DNA of 64,000 nucleotides from Flavobacteriales bacterium UBA952 (GTDB lineage Bacteria > Bacteroidota > Bacteroidia > Flavobacteriales_D > Crocinitomicaceae). Made by a program: the position numbers and the translations under genes. The stretch is taken from the NCBI GenBank assembly GCA_002293185.1, contig DBCS01000003.1, positions 62,001 to 126,000 of the forward strand. The letters are read 5' to 3'. Numbering within the stretch: position 1 is the first letter of the stretch; each line of letters starts with the position of its first letter. Of the stretch, positions 24,485 to 32,808 are shown one piece after another. A model generated the notes under the pieces. The model did not search any database. It was not told where the DNA came from and saw nothing but the letters and a program-made list of their open reading frames with translations.

Positions 24485-27151
24485 GTGTTTAAGATCAAAC
24501 AGCTCTTCCTTACATTTGCTTTACTACTTTCTGGGTGGTCCACGGCCTCGCACATCATTGGTGGGGATATCTATTATGACTATCTAGGAAATAATCAGTA
24601 CCGTTTCTTTATAACGCTCTATCGCGATTGCGCTTCTACTGGAGCTCAATTCGACGACCCATTATATCTCTCCATCTTTACACAAGGTAATATCCATTAC
24701 CAAACAGTTCAGGTTCCCTTCCCAGGCTCCGTGCTCCTGCCTATCAATTTTAATAACCCTTGTGCAACGCAGCCATCAGGTATTTGCGTAGAACGGTCGA
24801 TATATCAAGTGGTATTAACGCTCCCACCTATACCTGGTGGTTATATTGTGTCATATCAGCGTTGTTGTAGAGGTCCAAACATTACCAATTTGCAATTCCC
24901 CGATGACACCGGTCTTACATTAGTCGCTCAAATTCCTGGTTCAAATACAGGTGCCAGTATCAATAGCAGTCCGCGCTTCAATAATTACCCGCCTGTATTA
25001 TTGTGTAACAACGATCAATTAGTATTTGATCATGCGGCTACTGACCCCGACGGTGATCAGCTTGTCTACTCGTTGGTAACCCCTTATGCCGGAGCTACCT
25101 CAGGTAATCCACAACCCTTGCAAATGCCCCCACCTCCATATTTCCCCGTTTCTTGGCAGGCTAATTTTAATGCCCAAGTTCCTCTAGGGCCGGGGTCGTC
25201 GACAATTATACATCCGAATACAGGTTTATTGACGGTTAATCCAAATTTGATTGGGCTTTTTGTCGTTGGTGTGCGCGTTCAAGAATTTAGAAACGGACAA
25301 CTCATTGGCGAAACAATTCGAGACTTTTTGTTTCGCGTCTTTGATTGTAATATCCAGCTTGCTGCTATACTTCCACAACAAGCACAGTTGCCTAATTTTA
25401 ATGGATATTGCGCTGGCTTGACGGTTCAGTTCGACAATCTTTCATATGGCGGCACCAATTATGTTTGGGATTTTGGTGTTCCTGGAACAAATGGAGATGT
25501 CAGTAATCTATTTGAGCCTACTTATACTTACCCAACCCCGGGGATATACACGGCGCAATTAATTGTCAATCCAGGGCAAAATTGTACAGATACCGCATAC
25601 ATAGAGATCATCGTTAACGAACCCCTACAGTTGGAATGGCAAGCGCCAGATTCTTTATGTTTTTTAGGAAATTCCTTTGATTTTTCTGCTCAGGTTTCAG
25701 AACCCACCGCGCAATTAACTTGGACCTTTCCCACAAGCGCATCAATTGCCCAAGCGAATGGCACTATTGTGCCTAATGTAGAATTTGATACAGCTGGTTT
25801 TCACAGTGTTTTACTCGAGGCAAACACACCTTATTGCCAACAAACTTTTTTAGATTCCATTTATATTTTTGGAGGGCCATTGGCAGCTATTATTGTTCCG
25901 CCACAAGTAGCGTGTTTGGGCTACACCATTCAATTTGATAATGATGCTCAGAACAGTAATCTCTTTTTTTGGGATTTTGGAAATGGACAGAGCAGCGTTT
26001 TGCCGGCCCCCACAACCACCTTTCCCGGACCCGGTATTTATCAGGTAACCCTAATTGCAGGTTCATCGCCAAATTGTTTAGATACCGCAACCGTAACCGT
26101 ACCAATTGGCGAGCCCATTGTATTGAGTGCCACCCATTCAGATTCGCTTTGTATAGATCAGTTCTTTTCTTTTGATGCTCAGGTTTCAGGGCCTGCAGGA
26201 ACTACCTATTGGTGGGAATTTGGTCCCAATGCTACACCTTCAAATAGCAATCAACTAACGGGCAACAGCGTACTTTTTAACCAGAATGGCACCTCGCAAG
26301 TTTTCCTTATTGGGCAGAATTCATTGTGTACCGATACACTAGTCGAAGTGGTTAGGGTTTTCGGTCATCCGAATATCGACTTCGTATTCGTGAATTCGCT
26401 CCAGTGTGCTCCTTCTCAGGCACAGTTTGTAAATTTGAGTCAAAGTGATGTTCCAACAACTTATATTTGGAATTTAGGAGATGGCACAGAAATACTAGGA
26501 ACAAATATTTTTCATACCTATAACCAACCGGGTAATTATACCGTCACCCTCACGCTCATTCAGCAATATGGTTGCATGGATACCCTATTCATGGCTCAGC
26601 AAGATTTAATTACCGTTCACCCAAGGCCACAAGCGGGTTTTTCTATTACCCCAGACAAAGCTGATGTCTGTCGGAATGAGGTGCTATTTACTGACGTATC
26701 TCAAGATGCGGTTAGCTATCAATATTTTGTAGAAGACAACGCTTATCAATACAACACGGCCAGTTTTGTCCATGCTTATCAGCTCAGTGGGACAGATTTC
26801 CCCTATCAAGTTGTCTCTAATGCTTTCGGATGTACCGATACCGCATATGCCAGCATAGAAGTCGAGCCGTTTAGTATTTATGCGCCCAATACTTTTATCC
26901 CGGATGGGGATGGACGCAATGAAATTTTCAAAGTGGTTACCGATTTCGAGGTAAGCGATTGGTCCTTAGAAATTTTCAATCGTTGGGGAGAGCGGGTCTT
27001 TGTGAGTCAGAATGCCGATGATGGTTGGGATGGCACTTCAAATGGTTTAGCGTGTCAAGACGGCGTTTATAACTATGTATTGAAATTTAGGCCCTGTCAT
27101 GAACCGTATATCCGAAGACAACGCGAAGGAATTGTAAACTTGCTGCGTTAG
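24485..27151 (+). CDS. Large secreted PKD-repeat protein with CHU_C (T9SS type B) sorting domain
   Basis: An 888-residue secreted protein, probably surface attached. I start it at GTG (24485) because this gives a signal peptide (VFKIKQLFLTFALLLSGWST) and a TAATTTTA promoter-like box lies 12 bp upstream; the open frame to 24302 overlaps lpdA and is a shadow. The N-terminal ~300 residues form a beta domain common in Bacteroidota (GGDIYYDYLGNNQYRFFITL, VSYQRCCRGPNITN, DPDGDQLVYSL). Several PKD modules follow (VWDFG, FWDFGNGQS, WNLGDGTE), partly arranged as a duplicated two-domain unit. The C-terminus is CHU_C: PNTFIPDGDGRNEIF, FNRWGERVF, ending VNLLR. It stops three bases from convergent lptB. 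Confidence 0.87.
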   Translation: MFKIKQLFLTFALLLSGWSTASHIIGGDIYYDYLGNNQYRFFITLYRDCASTGAQFDDPLYLSIFTQGNIHYQTVQVPFPGSVLLPINFNNPCATQPSGICVERSIYQVVLTLPPIPGGYIVSYQRCCRGPNITNLQFPDDTGLTLVAQIPGSNTGASINSSPRFNNYPPVLLCNNDQLVFDHAATDPDGDQLVYSLVTPYAGATSGNPQPLQMPPPPYFPVSWQANFNAQVPLGPGSSTIIHPNTGLLTVNPNLIGLFVVGVRVQEFRNGQLIGETIRDFLFRVFDCNIQLAAILPQQAQLPNFNGYCAGLTVQFDNLSYGGTNYVWDFGVPGTNGDVSNLFEPTYTYPTPGIYTAQLIVNPGQNCTDTAYIEIIVNEPLQLEWQAPDSLCFLGNSFDFSAQVSEPTAQLTWTFPTSASIAQANGTIVPNVEFDTAGFHSVLLEANTPYCQQTFLDSIYIFGGPLAAIIVPPQVACLGYTIQFDNDAQNSNLFFWDFGNGQSSVLPAPTTTFPGPGIYQVTLIAGSSPNCLDTATVTVPIGEPIVLSATHSDSLCIDQFFSFDAQVSGPAGTTYWWEFGPNATPSNSNQLTGNSVLFNQNGTSQVFLIGQNSLCTDTLVEVVRVFGHPNIDFVFVNSLQCAPSQAQFVNLSQSDVPTTYIWNLGDGTEILGTNIFHTYNQPGNYTVTLTLIQQYGCMDTLFMAQQDLITVHPRPQAGFSITPDKADVCRNEVLFTDVSQDAVSYQYFVEDNAYQYNTASFVHAYQLSGTDFPYQVVSNAFGCTDTAYASIEVEPFSIYAPNTFIPDGDGRNEIFKVVTDFEVSDWSLEIFNRWGERVFVSQNADDGWDGTSNGLACQDGVYNYVLKFRPCHEPYIRRQREGIVNLLR

Positions 27152-27154
27152 CGT

Positions 27155-27883
27155 TTAGGCATTCCGCAAAACAAAATTTTGGCCTAAATATACTTTGCGA
27201 ACTTGTTCGTCGGCGGCCAATTCTTTAGCAGTACCTGATTTTAAGATTTTGCCTTCAAAAAGGAGGTAGGCTCTGTCCGTAATTGAGAGTGTTTCTTGAA
27301 CGTTATGATCGGTAATTAGAATCCCGATATTGCGTTTTTTAAGTTCGGAAATAATGGCTTGAATGTCTTCAACTGCAATAGGGTCAACACCAGCAAAGGG
27401 CTCATCTAGAAGTACAAATTTAGGATCTGTAGCTAGTGCTCGGGCAATTTCTGTTCGTCTTTTTTCTCCACCAGAGAGGCGGTCACCAAGGTTTTTGCGC
27501 ACATGGCCTAAATTGAACTCCTCCAAAAGACTTTCGAGTTTAGCCTCACGCTCTGCCTTTGGAAGCGACCCCATTTCTAATATGGCCATTATGTTATCCT
27601 CTACACTTAGTTTTCGAAATACGGATACTTCTTGCGGTAAATAGCCAAGTCCAAGTTGCGCACGCTTATACATCGGAAACTTCGTGATATCGGTTTGATC
27701 GAGATATACGTTTCCTGAATCAGGTTTTACTAAGCCAACCATCATGTAAAAGGATGTTGTTTTACCAGCCCCATTAGGGCCCAATAAACCTACAATTTCT
27801 CCTTGATTGACTTCAATACTGACGCCATTTACAACGGATCTTCCGCGGTATGCTTTGTTGATGTCAATTGTGCTGAGTTTCAC
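27155..27883 (-). CDS. lptB: LPS export ABC transporter ATP-binding protein LptB
   Basis: LptB is the ATPase of the LptBFG complex that lifts lipopolysaccharide from the inner membrane toward the outer membrane. The 242-residue protein has Walker A GLLGPNGAGKTT, the Q-loop region LGYLPQEVSVFRKLSVEDN typical of LptB, the signature LSGGEKRRTEIARAL, Walker B FVLLDEPFAGVDP and the switch His in LITDHNVQET. It starts seven bases after tatC on the same strand, so the two are co-transcribed. LptF/G are not in the window. Confidence 0.95.
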   Translation of the reverse strand: MKLSTIDINKAYRGRSVVNGVSIEVNQGEIVGLLGPNGAGKTTSFYMMVGLVKPDSGNVYLDQTDITKFPMYKRAQLGLGYLPQEVSVFRKLSVEDNIMAILEMGSLPKAEREAKLESLLEEFNLGHVRKNLGDRLSGGEKRRTEIARALATDPKFVLLDEPFAGVDPIAVEDIQAIISELKKRNIGILITDHNVQETLSITDRAYLLFEGKILKSGTAKELAADEQVRKVYLGQNFVLRNA

Positions 27884-27890
27884 GATTTGC

Positions 27891-28673
27891 TTAGGATTGG
27901 TTTTCTGATTGATCTACGCGTTTGGCAACCAAGATACTGATTTCAAAAAGGAGATAAATGGGTATGGTGACGATAATTTGTGAAATGACATCTGGCGGAG
28001 TAATGACGGCCGCTAAAACGAGAATGAGTACAATTGCGTGTTTGCGGTATTTGATCAAAAAAGCAGGCGTAAATAAGCCAATTTTAACGAGCAGAAAAGT
28101 AACAATTGGAAATAGAAAGAATAATCCGGTGTAGAATACAGTGGAGAGAATGGTACTCATGTATGACGCAATGGTGACGTCGGTTTTGATTTCAGGAGTA
28201 ATCTGAAAGGCTCCGAAAAACTGCACGCTCAACGGGGCAACCACATAATATCCAAAAAGGATGCCCAAGAAAAAGAGGGCGCTTACATAAAAGACAATCC
28301 CTTTTGCCATTTGTTTTTCAGTGCCTTTTAGGCCGGGCTTGACAAAAGCCCAAAGCTGGTAAAAGATGTAGGGAAATGCCAAAACGACTCCACCCATAAT
28401 ACTCATCATGAGTGCGTATGAAAATTGTCCGGCAAGTGTTGTACTCTGGAAATCGATATTGATATGGTCCACGCATACACCGAGATACTGACAAAGTAGC
28501 TTGAATGTAATGAAATCTGGGTCTACCATATTGAGAAATACGTGCTCCATGATTTCTCTTTGATAGGTCCATATGCCAATTGAAAAGAGGATAACTGCAA
28601 CAGCAGCCCTTAGCAAGCGCCAGCGCAACTCTTCGAGGTGATCTAAAAACGACATTGGCTGATCCTCAGACAT
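27891..28673 (-). CDS. tatC: Sec-independent protein translocase TatC
   Basis: TatC is the receptor subunit of the twin-arginine pathway that exports folded proteins. The 260-residue protein begins with the conserved SFLDHLEELRWRLLRAAVA and has six transmembrane helices. The loop region KPGLKGTEKQMAKGIVFYV (the conserved Pro-Gly-Leu/Glu segment) and a long second periplasmic loop fit Bacteroidota TatC. A variant TAATTTTA box lies exactly four bases before the ATG. TatA/B genes are not nearby. Confidence 0.95.
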   Translation of the reverse strand: MSEDQPMSFLDHLEELRWRLLRAAVAVILFSIGIWTYQREIMEHVFLNMVDPDFITFKLLCQYLGVCVDHINIDFQSTTLAGQFSYALMMSIMGGVVLAFPYIFYQLWAFVKPGLKGTEKQMAKGIVFYVSALFFLGILFGYYVVAPLSVQFFGAFQITPEIKTDVTIASYMSTILSTVFYTGLFFLFPIVTFLLVKIGLFTPAFLIKYRKHAIVLILVLAAVITPPDVISQIIVTIPIYLLFEISILVAKRVDQSENQS

Positions 28674-28677
28674 GTTG

Positions 28678-28685
28678 TAAAATTA
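28678..28685 (-). promoter_or_regulatory. Variant -7 element with four-base spacing to the tatC start
   Basis: On the minus strand: TAATTTTA, then CAAC, then the ATG at 28673. The last base differs from TAnnTTTG, but the spacing matches the leaderless set. Confidence 0.4.
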
Positions 28686-28746
28686 GCGAATTATTACTGA
28701 AAATTTGTTCAAAAGAAGAACGTAATTACTTTACGATGATGTATTG

Positions 28747-28754
28747 CAACTTTG
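28747..28754 (+). promoter_or_regulatory. Variant CAACTTTG promoter element
   Basis: CAACTTTG is one base off consensus and lies 19 bp before the ATG at 28774. The 11-mer TTGCAACTTTG is shared with the yceI promoter, but here the matching left arm of the palindrome is missing. Confidence 0.35.
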
Positions 28755-28773
28755 TTCCATCAAAACAAACGCC

Positions 28774-29085
28774 ATGAATAAAAGATTTGCAATTCAACAC
28801 ATTTGGTTTAACAACCAAGATCCGGAGGTAACGCTCGTTGGCCGAATTCAAGATGATATATTAACTTATGAATCTAAGTTGATAATTAAGATGTCGCAAC
28901 TCAATGGGATCATATCAAAAATTCAGCAGGCAGCCTCAATAGAGGCAAGTGACTATATGTGCCGTTTTGAACTAGGATTTATAACCGAATACGAAATCAG
29001 CTTTCCGGAGAGCGCGCAGCAATTTATCGATGTCAACGAGGTGCTTGGTGCGCAACAAAATTTGGTCAGAAAAATAGTGGCTTGA
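28774..29085 (+). CDS. Hypothetical 103-residue cytoplasmic protein
   Basis: I do not recognise this protein. It has no signal or membrane segment and seems to mix strand and helix (RFAIQHIWFNNQDPEVTLVG, LIIKMSQLNGIISKIQQAAS). The ATG at 28774 is preferred over the TTG at 28744 because the promoter-like CAACTTTG would otherwise lie inside the gene. It is a single-gene unit diverging from tatC and ending six bases before a convergent lipoprotein gene. Confidence 0.7.
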   Translation: MNKRFAIQHIWFNNQDPEVTLVGRIQDDILTYESKLIIKMSQLNGIISKIQQAASIEASDYMCRFELGFITEYEISFPESAQQFIDVNEVLGAQQNLVRKIVA

Positions 29086-29091
29086 TTTGGA

Positions 29092-29460
29092 CTAGGGCTG
29101 TATAAAAACCGTCTCTTCGTTTACTTTTTCAGCCTCAATTTTGATGATGCCTTGACCAATTTTGTTTCCTTTTTGTGCTTTGATGTCGAGAACTGCAACA
29201 CCCGCTTGCCCAAGTTGATAGAGCTCATTGTAATTGAACGTTGCCAATCCATTGGCGTTGGTGTAGGCCGTATCAAAAACAGCTACTTGCTGAGGTGTCT
29301 GTTGGGTATTAGTGCCATACAAAACAACCATTGCATTGGATACACTGGCATTGGTTTCGTCTTTCACATAAATATGCGCAACGGTATCCATTTTTTTACG
29401 ACAAGCACTCAAAGAAACGAGTGAAATTGCAGTTAGAGCGAAGAAGAGTATTTTTTTCAT
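29092..29460 (-). CDS. Small transthyretin-like lipoprotein (third of three in tandem)
   Basis: A 122-residue lipoprotein with lipobox LSAC at about residues 17-20 (MKKILFFALTAISLVSLSAC). After it comes a single beta domain of the kind seen in carboxypeptidase-regulatory or transthyretin-like folds: VAHIYVKDETNASVSNAMVV, VFDTAYTNANGLATFNYNEL and YQLGQAGVAVLDIKAQKGNK. It shares this pattern with the two lipoproteins upstream. It starts five bases after the middle gene of the set. The role is unknown. Confidence 0.8.
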   Translation of the reverse strand: MKKILFFALTAISLVSLSACRKKMDTVAHIYVKDETNASVSNAMVVLYGTNTQQTPQQVAVFDTAYTNANGLATFNYNELYQLGQAGVAVLDIKAQKGNKIGQGIIKIEAEKVNEETVFIQP

Positions 29461-29465
29461 GTGAA

Positions 29466-29837
29466 TTAGTTGGGTAGATAGATGGTTTCAACAGCTGTTG
29501 TGTGCACCTTTGCGCGCGTGTAACCGTAGGCCGTTTTGTTATTGTATTTGACTATAATGTCGAAGTAACCAGTTTTGTTGGATTCACCTGCAATCGAGAA
29601 ATAGGGGTCCATGTCAAAGGTCGTGAAGCCCGAAGAATTTGTGAAGGTAGTGTCTACAAAAGCGAGTGTAGCTGGCGTAGATTGTTGATCACCAATAATA
29701 ATGACCTTAGCTCCATCGATAAGCTGATTAGACGAAGACCTCACAAAGACTTTGATGATGGCAGGGTCTTTGGGTTCACAAGCACCCAAGAGCATGAGCA
29801 ATGAGAGTGCAAAAAAGCTGGTTAAAATAGTTTTCAT
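29466..29837 (-). CDS. Small transthyretin-like lipoprotein (second of three in tandem)
   Basis: A 123-residue lipoprotein. Starting at MKTILTSFFALSLLMLLGAC gives a standard lipobox (LLGAC); the longer start at 29855 adds MKHSIY and falls over the promoter box. The domain follows the same plan as its neighbours: IIKVFVRSSSNQLIDGAKVI, FVDTTFTNSSGFTTFDMDPY, and GYFDIIVKYNNKTAYGY. It has its own exact TAAATTTG box and is followed five bases later by the next lipoprotein gene. Confidence 0.8.
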   Translation of the reverse strand: MKTILTSFFALSLLMLLGACEPKDPAIIKVFVRSSSNQLIDGAKVIIIGDQQSTPATLAFVDTTFTNSSGFTTFDMDPYFSIAGESNKTGYFDIIVKYNNKTAYGYTRAKVHTTAVETIYLPN

Positions 29838-29852
29838 ATATATTGAATGTTT

Positions 29853-29860
29853 CAAATTTA
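29853..29860 (-). promoter_or_regulatory. TAnnTTTG element for the lipoprotein pair
   Basis: On the minus strand TAAATTTG is an exact match 15 bases before the ATG at 29837. It implies that the second and third lipoproteins can be made separately from the first. Confidence 0.55.
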
Positions 29861-29900
29861 CATTTAAATTTTTACATTTTAAAACTTCTATGGCGAGCGT

Positions 29901-30269
29901 TTATTGTAATTGAAGCAGAACTTGATTGCGCTCCAGTTCCGTAATTTCTGCAAGTACTTCTCCTGTGAGGCCAAAATAGAAGCCCTTTACCTTTATTTGC
30001 ATCACCCCAATTTGCCCAGGTTTATAATACTTGGTGAGGTCAAAATAGGCCTTTCCTACATTGTTTGAGGCGGTGCTGTCTTGAACAGCTATTGCGTTGT
30101 GGGTCGTGTCTGTGGGTTCTGCTTCTAGCCAAACTTTGGCCTCTGAAATCACTATACCATTGGAGTCAACTACGGTCACTTCCAATGTTGTTGGAGAAGT
30201 TTCTTTGCATGAAGCCACTAAAAAAACAATGGCCAGCATGGATAGAAATGCGATTTTAGCTGTGTGCAT
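29901..30269 (-). CDS. Small transthyretin-like lipoprotein (first of three in tandem)
   Basis: A 122-residue lipoprotein with signal MHTAKIAFLSMLAIVFLVAS and the lipid-accepting Cys right after it. The domain reads TLEVTVVDSNGIVISEAKVW, VQDSTASNNVGKAYFDLTKY and PGQIGVMQIKVKGFYFGLTG, clearly related to the next two genes. Upstream in-frame Met codons exist (30305, 30287), but only the start at 30269 gives a clean lipoprotein signal. I see no good promoter box for it. A 63 bp gap separates it from the next copy. Confidence 0.78.
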   Translation of the reverse strand: MHTAKIAFLSMLAIVFLVASCKETSPTTLEVTVVDSNGIVISEAKVWLEAEPTDTTHNAIAVQDSTASNNVGKAYFDLTKYYKPGQIGVMQIKVKGFYFGLTGEVLAEITELERNQVLLQLQ

Positions 30270-30285
30270 CAGGTTTTTTTTCTCG

Positions 30286-30293
30286 TACATTTG
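30286..30293 (+). promoter_or_regulatory. TAnnTTTG element for the pheS operon
   Basis: TACATTTG is an exact match about 70 bp before the pheS ATG and would drive pheS-ytxJ and the following genes. A short open frame (30295-30360) starts two bases after it. Confidence 0.5.
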
Positions 30294-30362
30294 CATGAAC
30301 ACCAAGATTTTCGTTGTTAAACAACAAGAAGCAGCAAAAGGTTACAACAGAACCGTTTAAAA

Positions 30363-31382
30363 ATGAGTATTGAAGAATTATCACTCGAATTAAATAGCGT
30401 CCAACTTCAAGACGAACAAGCCTTGGAACAATTTCGAATCCGTTTTTTGGGTTCGAAAAATGTGCTCAAAGATTTGTACGCCGCTATTAAAGACATCCCC
30501 AATGACCAAAAGCGCGCTTATGGCCAGCAAGTCAATGCCCTTAAAGAGCAGGCAGAACAAATTTTTCATGGGGCTAAAGCAGCAATGACCGAAGTAAGAA
30601 GCACGGGGCCCGCAGCGGATCTCAGCAAGCCCGTAGGCGATTCGAAAGTAGGAGCACACCATCCGCTTTCCTTGATTCGGAGAGAAATCATCGAAATTTT
30701 TAATCGGGTGGGCTTTGTGGTATCTGAGGGTCCAGAAATTGAAGATGACTGGCATAATTTTAGCGCATTGAATTTTGCACCTGAGCATCCTGCCCGAGAC
30801 ATGCAAGACACTTTTTTTATTCAAAAGGGAGCGCAAGAGTTGGCGCTTCGCACGCATACGAGTAGTGTACAGGTTCGTGTCATGGAAAACCAGGCACCTC
30901 CAATCAGAACCATATCTCCCGGGCGCGTTTACAGAAACGAAGCCATTTCAGCACGTGCCCATTGTTTTTTCCATCAAGTCGAGGGGCTTTATATCGATAA
31001 AAATGTATCGTTTGCGGACCTCAAACAGACTTTATTATATTTTGCTCAAGCGCTGTTTGGTACCGACACCCAAATTCGGCTTCGCCCGTCTTATTTTCCA
31101 TTTACAGAACCGAGCGCCGAAGTCGATGTCTCTTGCTCATTGTGTGCAGCGAAAGGCTGTAATGTTTGCAAGTATACAGGCTGGTTAGAGATCATGGGCT
31201 GTGGAATGGTAGACCCGAACGTGCTAGAGGCCTGCGGAATCGATTCCCAAACTTACGCTGGATTTGCCTTCGGAATGGGTGTGGAACGCATCGCACAACT
31301 CAAATTTAGGGTAAGCGACTTACGCCTGTATTCTGAAAATGATGCGCGTTTTTTGCGTCAATTTAAATCCGGTATCGTATGA
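30363..31382 (+). CDS. pheS: Phenylalanine-tRNA ligase alpha subunit
   Basis: The catalytic alpha subunit of phenylalanyl-tRNA synthetase. The 339-residue protein has an N-terminal helical arm, HPLSLIRREIIEIFNRVGF, motif 1 region SEGPEIEDDWHNFSALNF, motif 2 TISPGRVYRNEAISARAHCF and motif 3 GFAFGMGVERIAQLKF. A cysteine-rich strand pair, CSLCAAKGCNVCKYTGW, could bind zinc. The beta subunit (pheT) is not adjacent. ytxJ overlaps its stop codon by ATGA. Confidence 0.96.
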   Translation: MSIEELSLELNSVQLQDEQALEQFRIRFLGSKNVLKDLYAAIKDIPNDQKRAYGQQVNALKEQAEQIFHGAKAAMTEVRSTGPAADLSKPVGDSKVGAHHPLSLIRREIIEIFNRVGFVVSEGPEIEDDWHNFSALNFAPEHPARDMQDTFFIQKGAQELALRTHTSSVQVRVMENQAPPIRTISPGRVYRNEAISARAHCFFHQVEGLYIDKNVSFADLKQTLLYFAQALFGTDTQIRLRPSYFPFTEPSAEVDVSCSLCAAKGCNVCKYTGWLEIMGCGMVDPNVLEACGIDSQTYAGFAFGMGVERIAQLKFRVSDLRLYSENDARFLRQFKSGIV

Positions 31383-31720
31383 GTTGGTTGGCATTTCAAA
31401 CAGAAGCCCATTGGATAGAACTCCTCGAGGCTTCCCAAACTGCACCACAACTTATCTTTAAGCATAGTACGCGGTGTTCTATTTCTTCTATGGTTTTGAA
31501 TCGACTCGAAGGAACGGACTTATTTAAGTCAGCGCTAATGCCATGTTGGTTCTTAGATTTAATAGCATTTAGAGAACTCTCTAATTTTATTGCTGCCAAA
31601 ACACAGGTATGGCATGAATCGCCACAGTGTATAGTTATTGACAAAGGTCATGTCGTATACGCAGAAAGCCACGGAGCCATAGATGCCAAAACGATTCAAT
31701 CTTCGATACTCAATAAATGA
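31379..31720 (+). CDS. ytxJ: Bacillithiol system redox protein YtxJ
   Basis: A 113-residue thioredoxin-fold protein of the YtxJ family, thought to reduce bacillithiol-mixed disulfides through a single active-site cysteine. It shows the family motif FKHSTRCSISSMVLNRL, with the cysteine at about residue 32, and the late PQCIVIDKGHVVYAESHGAI strand pair. This indicates that the organism uses bacillithiol as a low-molecular-weight thiol. It overlaps pheS and the next gene by ATGA on both sides, so translation is tightly coupled. Confidence 0.9.
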   Translation: MSWLAFQTEAHWIELLEASQTAPQLIFKHSTRCSISSMVLNRLEGTDLFKSALMPCWFLDLIAFRELSNFIAAKTQVWHESPQCIVIDKGHVVYAESHGAIDAKTIQSSILNK

Positions 31721-32799
31721 AAAAAGTAATTATTTGGATGCTGGTACTTGGTCTTTTAGTAGGCTTTTTAGTACCAATTATTAATTCTACTGCTTCCGAT
31801 ACCACAAGTCAGGCCGCCACTTTTGGTTTCGAGGAAAATTTAGTCGTTACCTACGGACAAACTGCTACGGTACCGTTAGGTATCTCGGAAAACTGCACCA
31901 ATCTTGTATTGAAAATCGCAGATTCAGTCGTTCTCAAAATTAAAAACCCAAAGAAAAAAGAATCGTATCAAATCAATACCAAAACACTAAAACCGGGTGC
32001 ATATTTGCTCGACTTACAAGTAAATGACCCGAGTGGAAATACCTATTCGGTACAGGGTAATTTGCGTATTTTATCCGATATCAAAACGCAAAGATGGTCT
32101 TTGAAGTTGGGTGCTTCCTTCTCGCATAACACCAATAATTATACGCAAGGCCTCACTTTTTGGAAGGGGGCCCTTTTTGAATCTACTGGAGACCCTAATC
32201 AAGACGGTAGTTCAATGGTAGCAAAGATCGATATTAATACCGGACAGGTAATGGAAGACGGCACTACTACCTTTCAACAAAAATTGGATGCCAGTAAATT
32301 TGGTGAGGGCATTGCCATTTTAAACGATCAAATTTATCAGCTCACCTGGAAAAACCAACAGTGTTTTGTTTATGATGTTCAAACTTTTCAATTAAAGAAG
32401 GAACTTAGCTACTCTGGAGAGGGCTGGGGCTTGTGTTCAGACGGAAAGCAACTCATTATGTCTGACGGTACCGAAAGGCTCACTTTTAGAGACCCCAATA
32501 ATTTTCAGACCATTCGTAGTGTTGAGGTCTACACAGATCAAGGCCCGTTGTCACAACTCAATGAACTTGAGTACGTAGATGGGCTCATTTACGCTAATAT
32601 TTACACTACTAATTTTGTGGCTGTCATCGAGCCCGTTCTTGGGCGCGTCATCGCACTGATCGATGCCAGTAACTTAGTTGCTATCGGAAAGGGCAGTGGT
32701 GAAGTACTCAATGGCATCGCATACAACGCAGCAACTGGTCAACTTCTAATGACTGGGAAATACTGGCCCAAGCTATTTGAGGTAACAGTTCAAAAATAA
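31717..32799 (+). CDS. Glutaminyl-peptide cyclotransferase (bacterial beta-propeller type)
   Basis: A 360-residue exported enzyme that converts N-terminal glutamine of proteins to pyroglutamate. An N-terminal hydrophobic segment (VIIWMLVLGLLVGFLVPII) serves as signal or anchor. An Ig-like domain (about 40-120) comes next, and then the five-bladed propeller with NTNNYTQGLTFWKGALFEST, GEGIAILNDQIYQLTWKN, LSYSGEGWGLCSDGKQLIMS and LNELEYVDGLIYANIY. All are family hallmarks. In Bacteroidota such enzymes may modify proteins trimmed by signal peptidase during secretion, which fits the many exported proteins here. Confidence 0.93.
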   Translation: MKKVIIWMLVLGLLVGFLVPIINSTASDTTSQAATFGFEENLVVTYGQTATVPLGISENCTNLVLKIADSVVLKIKNPKKKESYQINTKTLKPGAYLLDLQVNDPSGNTYSVQGNLRILSDIKTQRWSLKLGASFSHNTNNYTQGLTFWKGALFESTGDPNQDGSSMVAKIDINTGQVMEDGTTTFQQKLDASKFGEGIAILNDQIYQLTWKNQQCFVYDVQTFQLKKELSYSGEGWGLCSDGKQLIMSDGTERLTFRDPNNFQTIRSVEVYTDQGPLSQLNELEYVDGLIYANIYTTNFVAVIEPVLGRVIALIDASNLVAIGKGSGEVLNGIAYNAATGQLLMTGKYWPKLFEVTVQK

Positions 32800-32808
32800 T
32801 CGATAACA

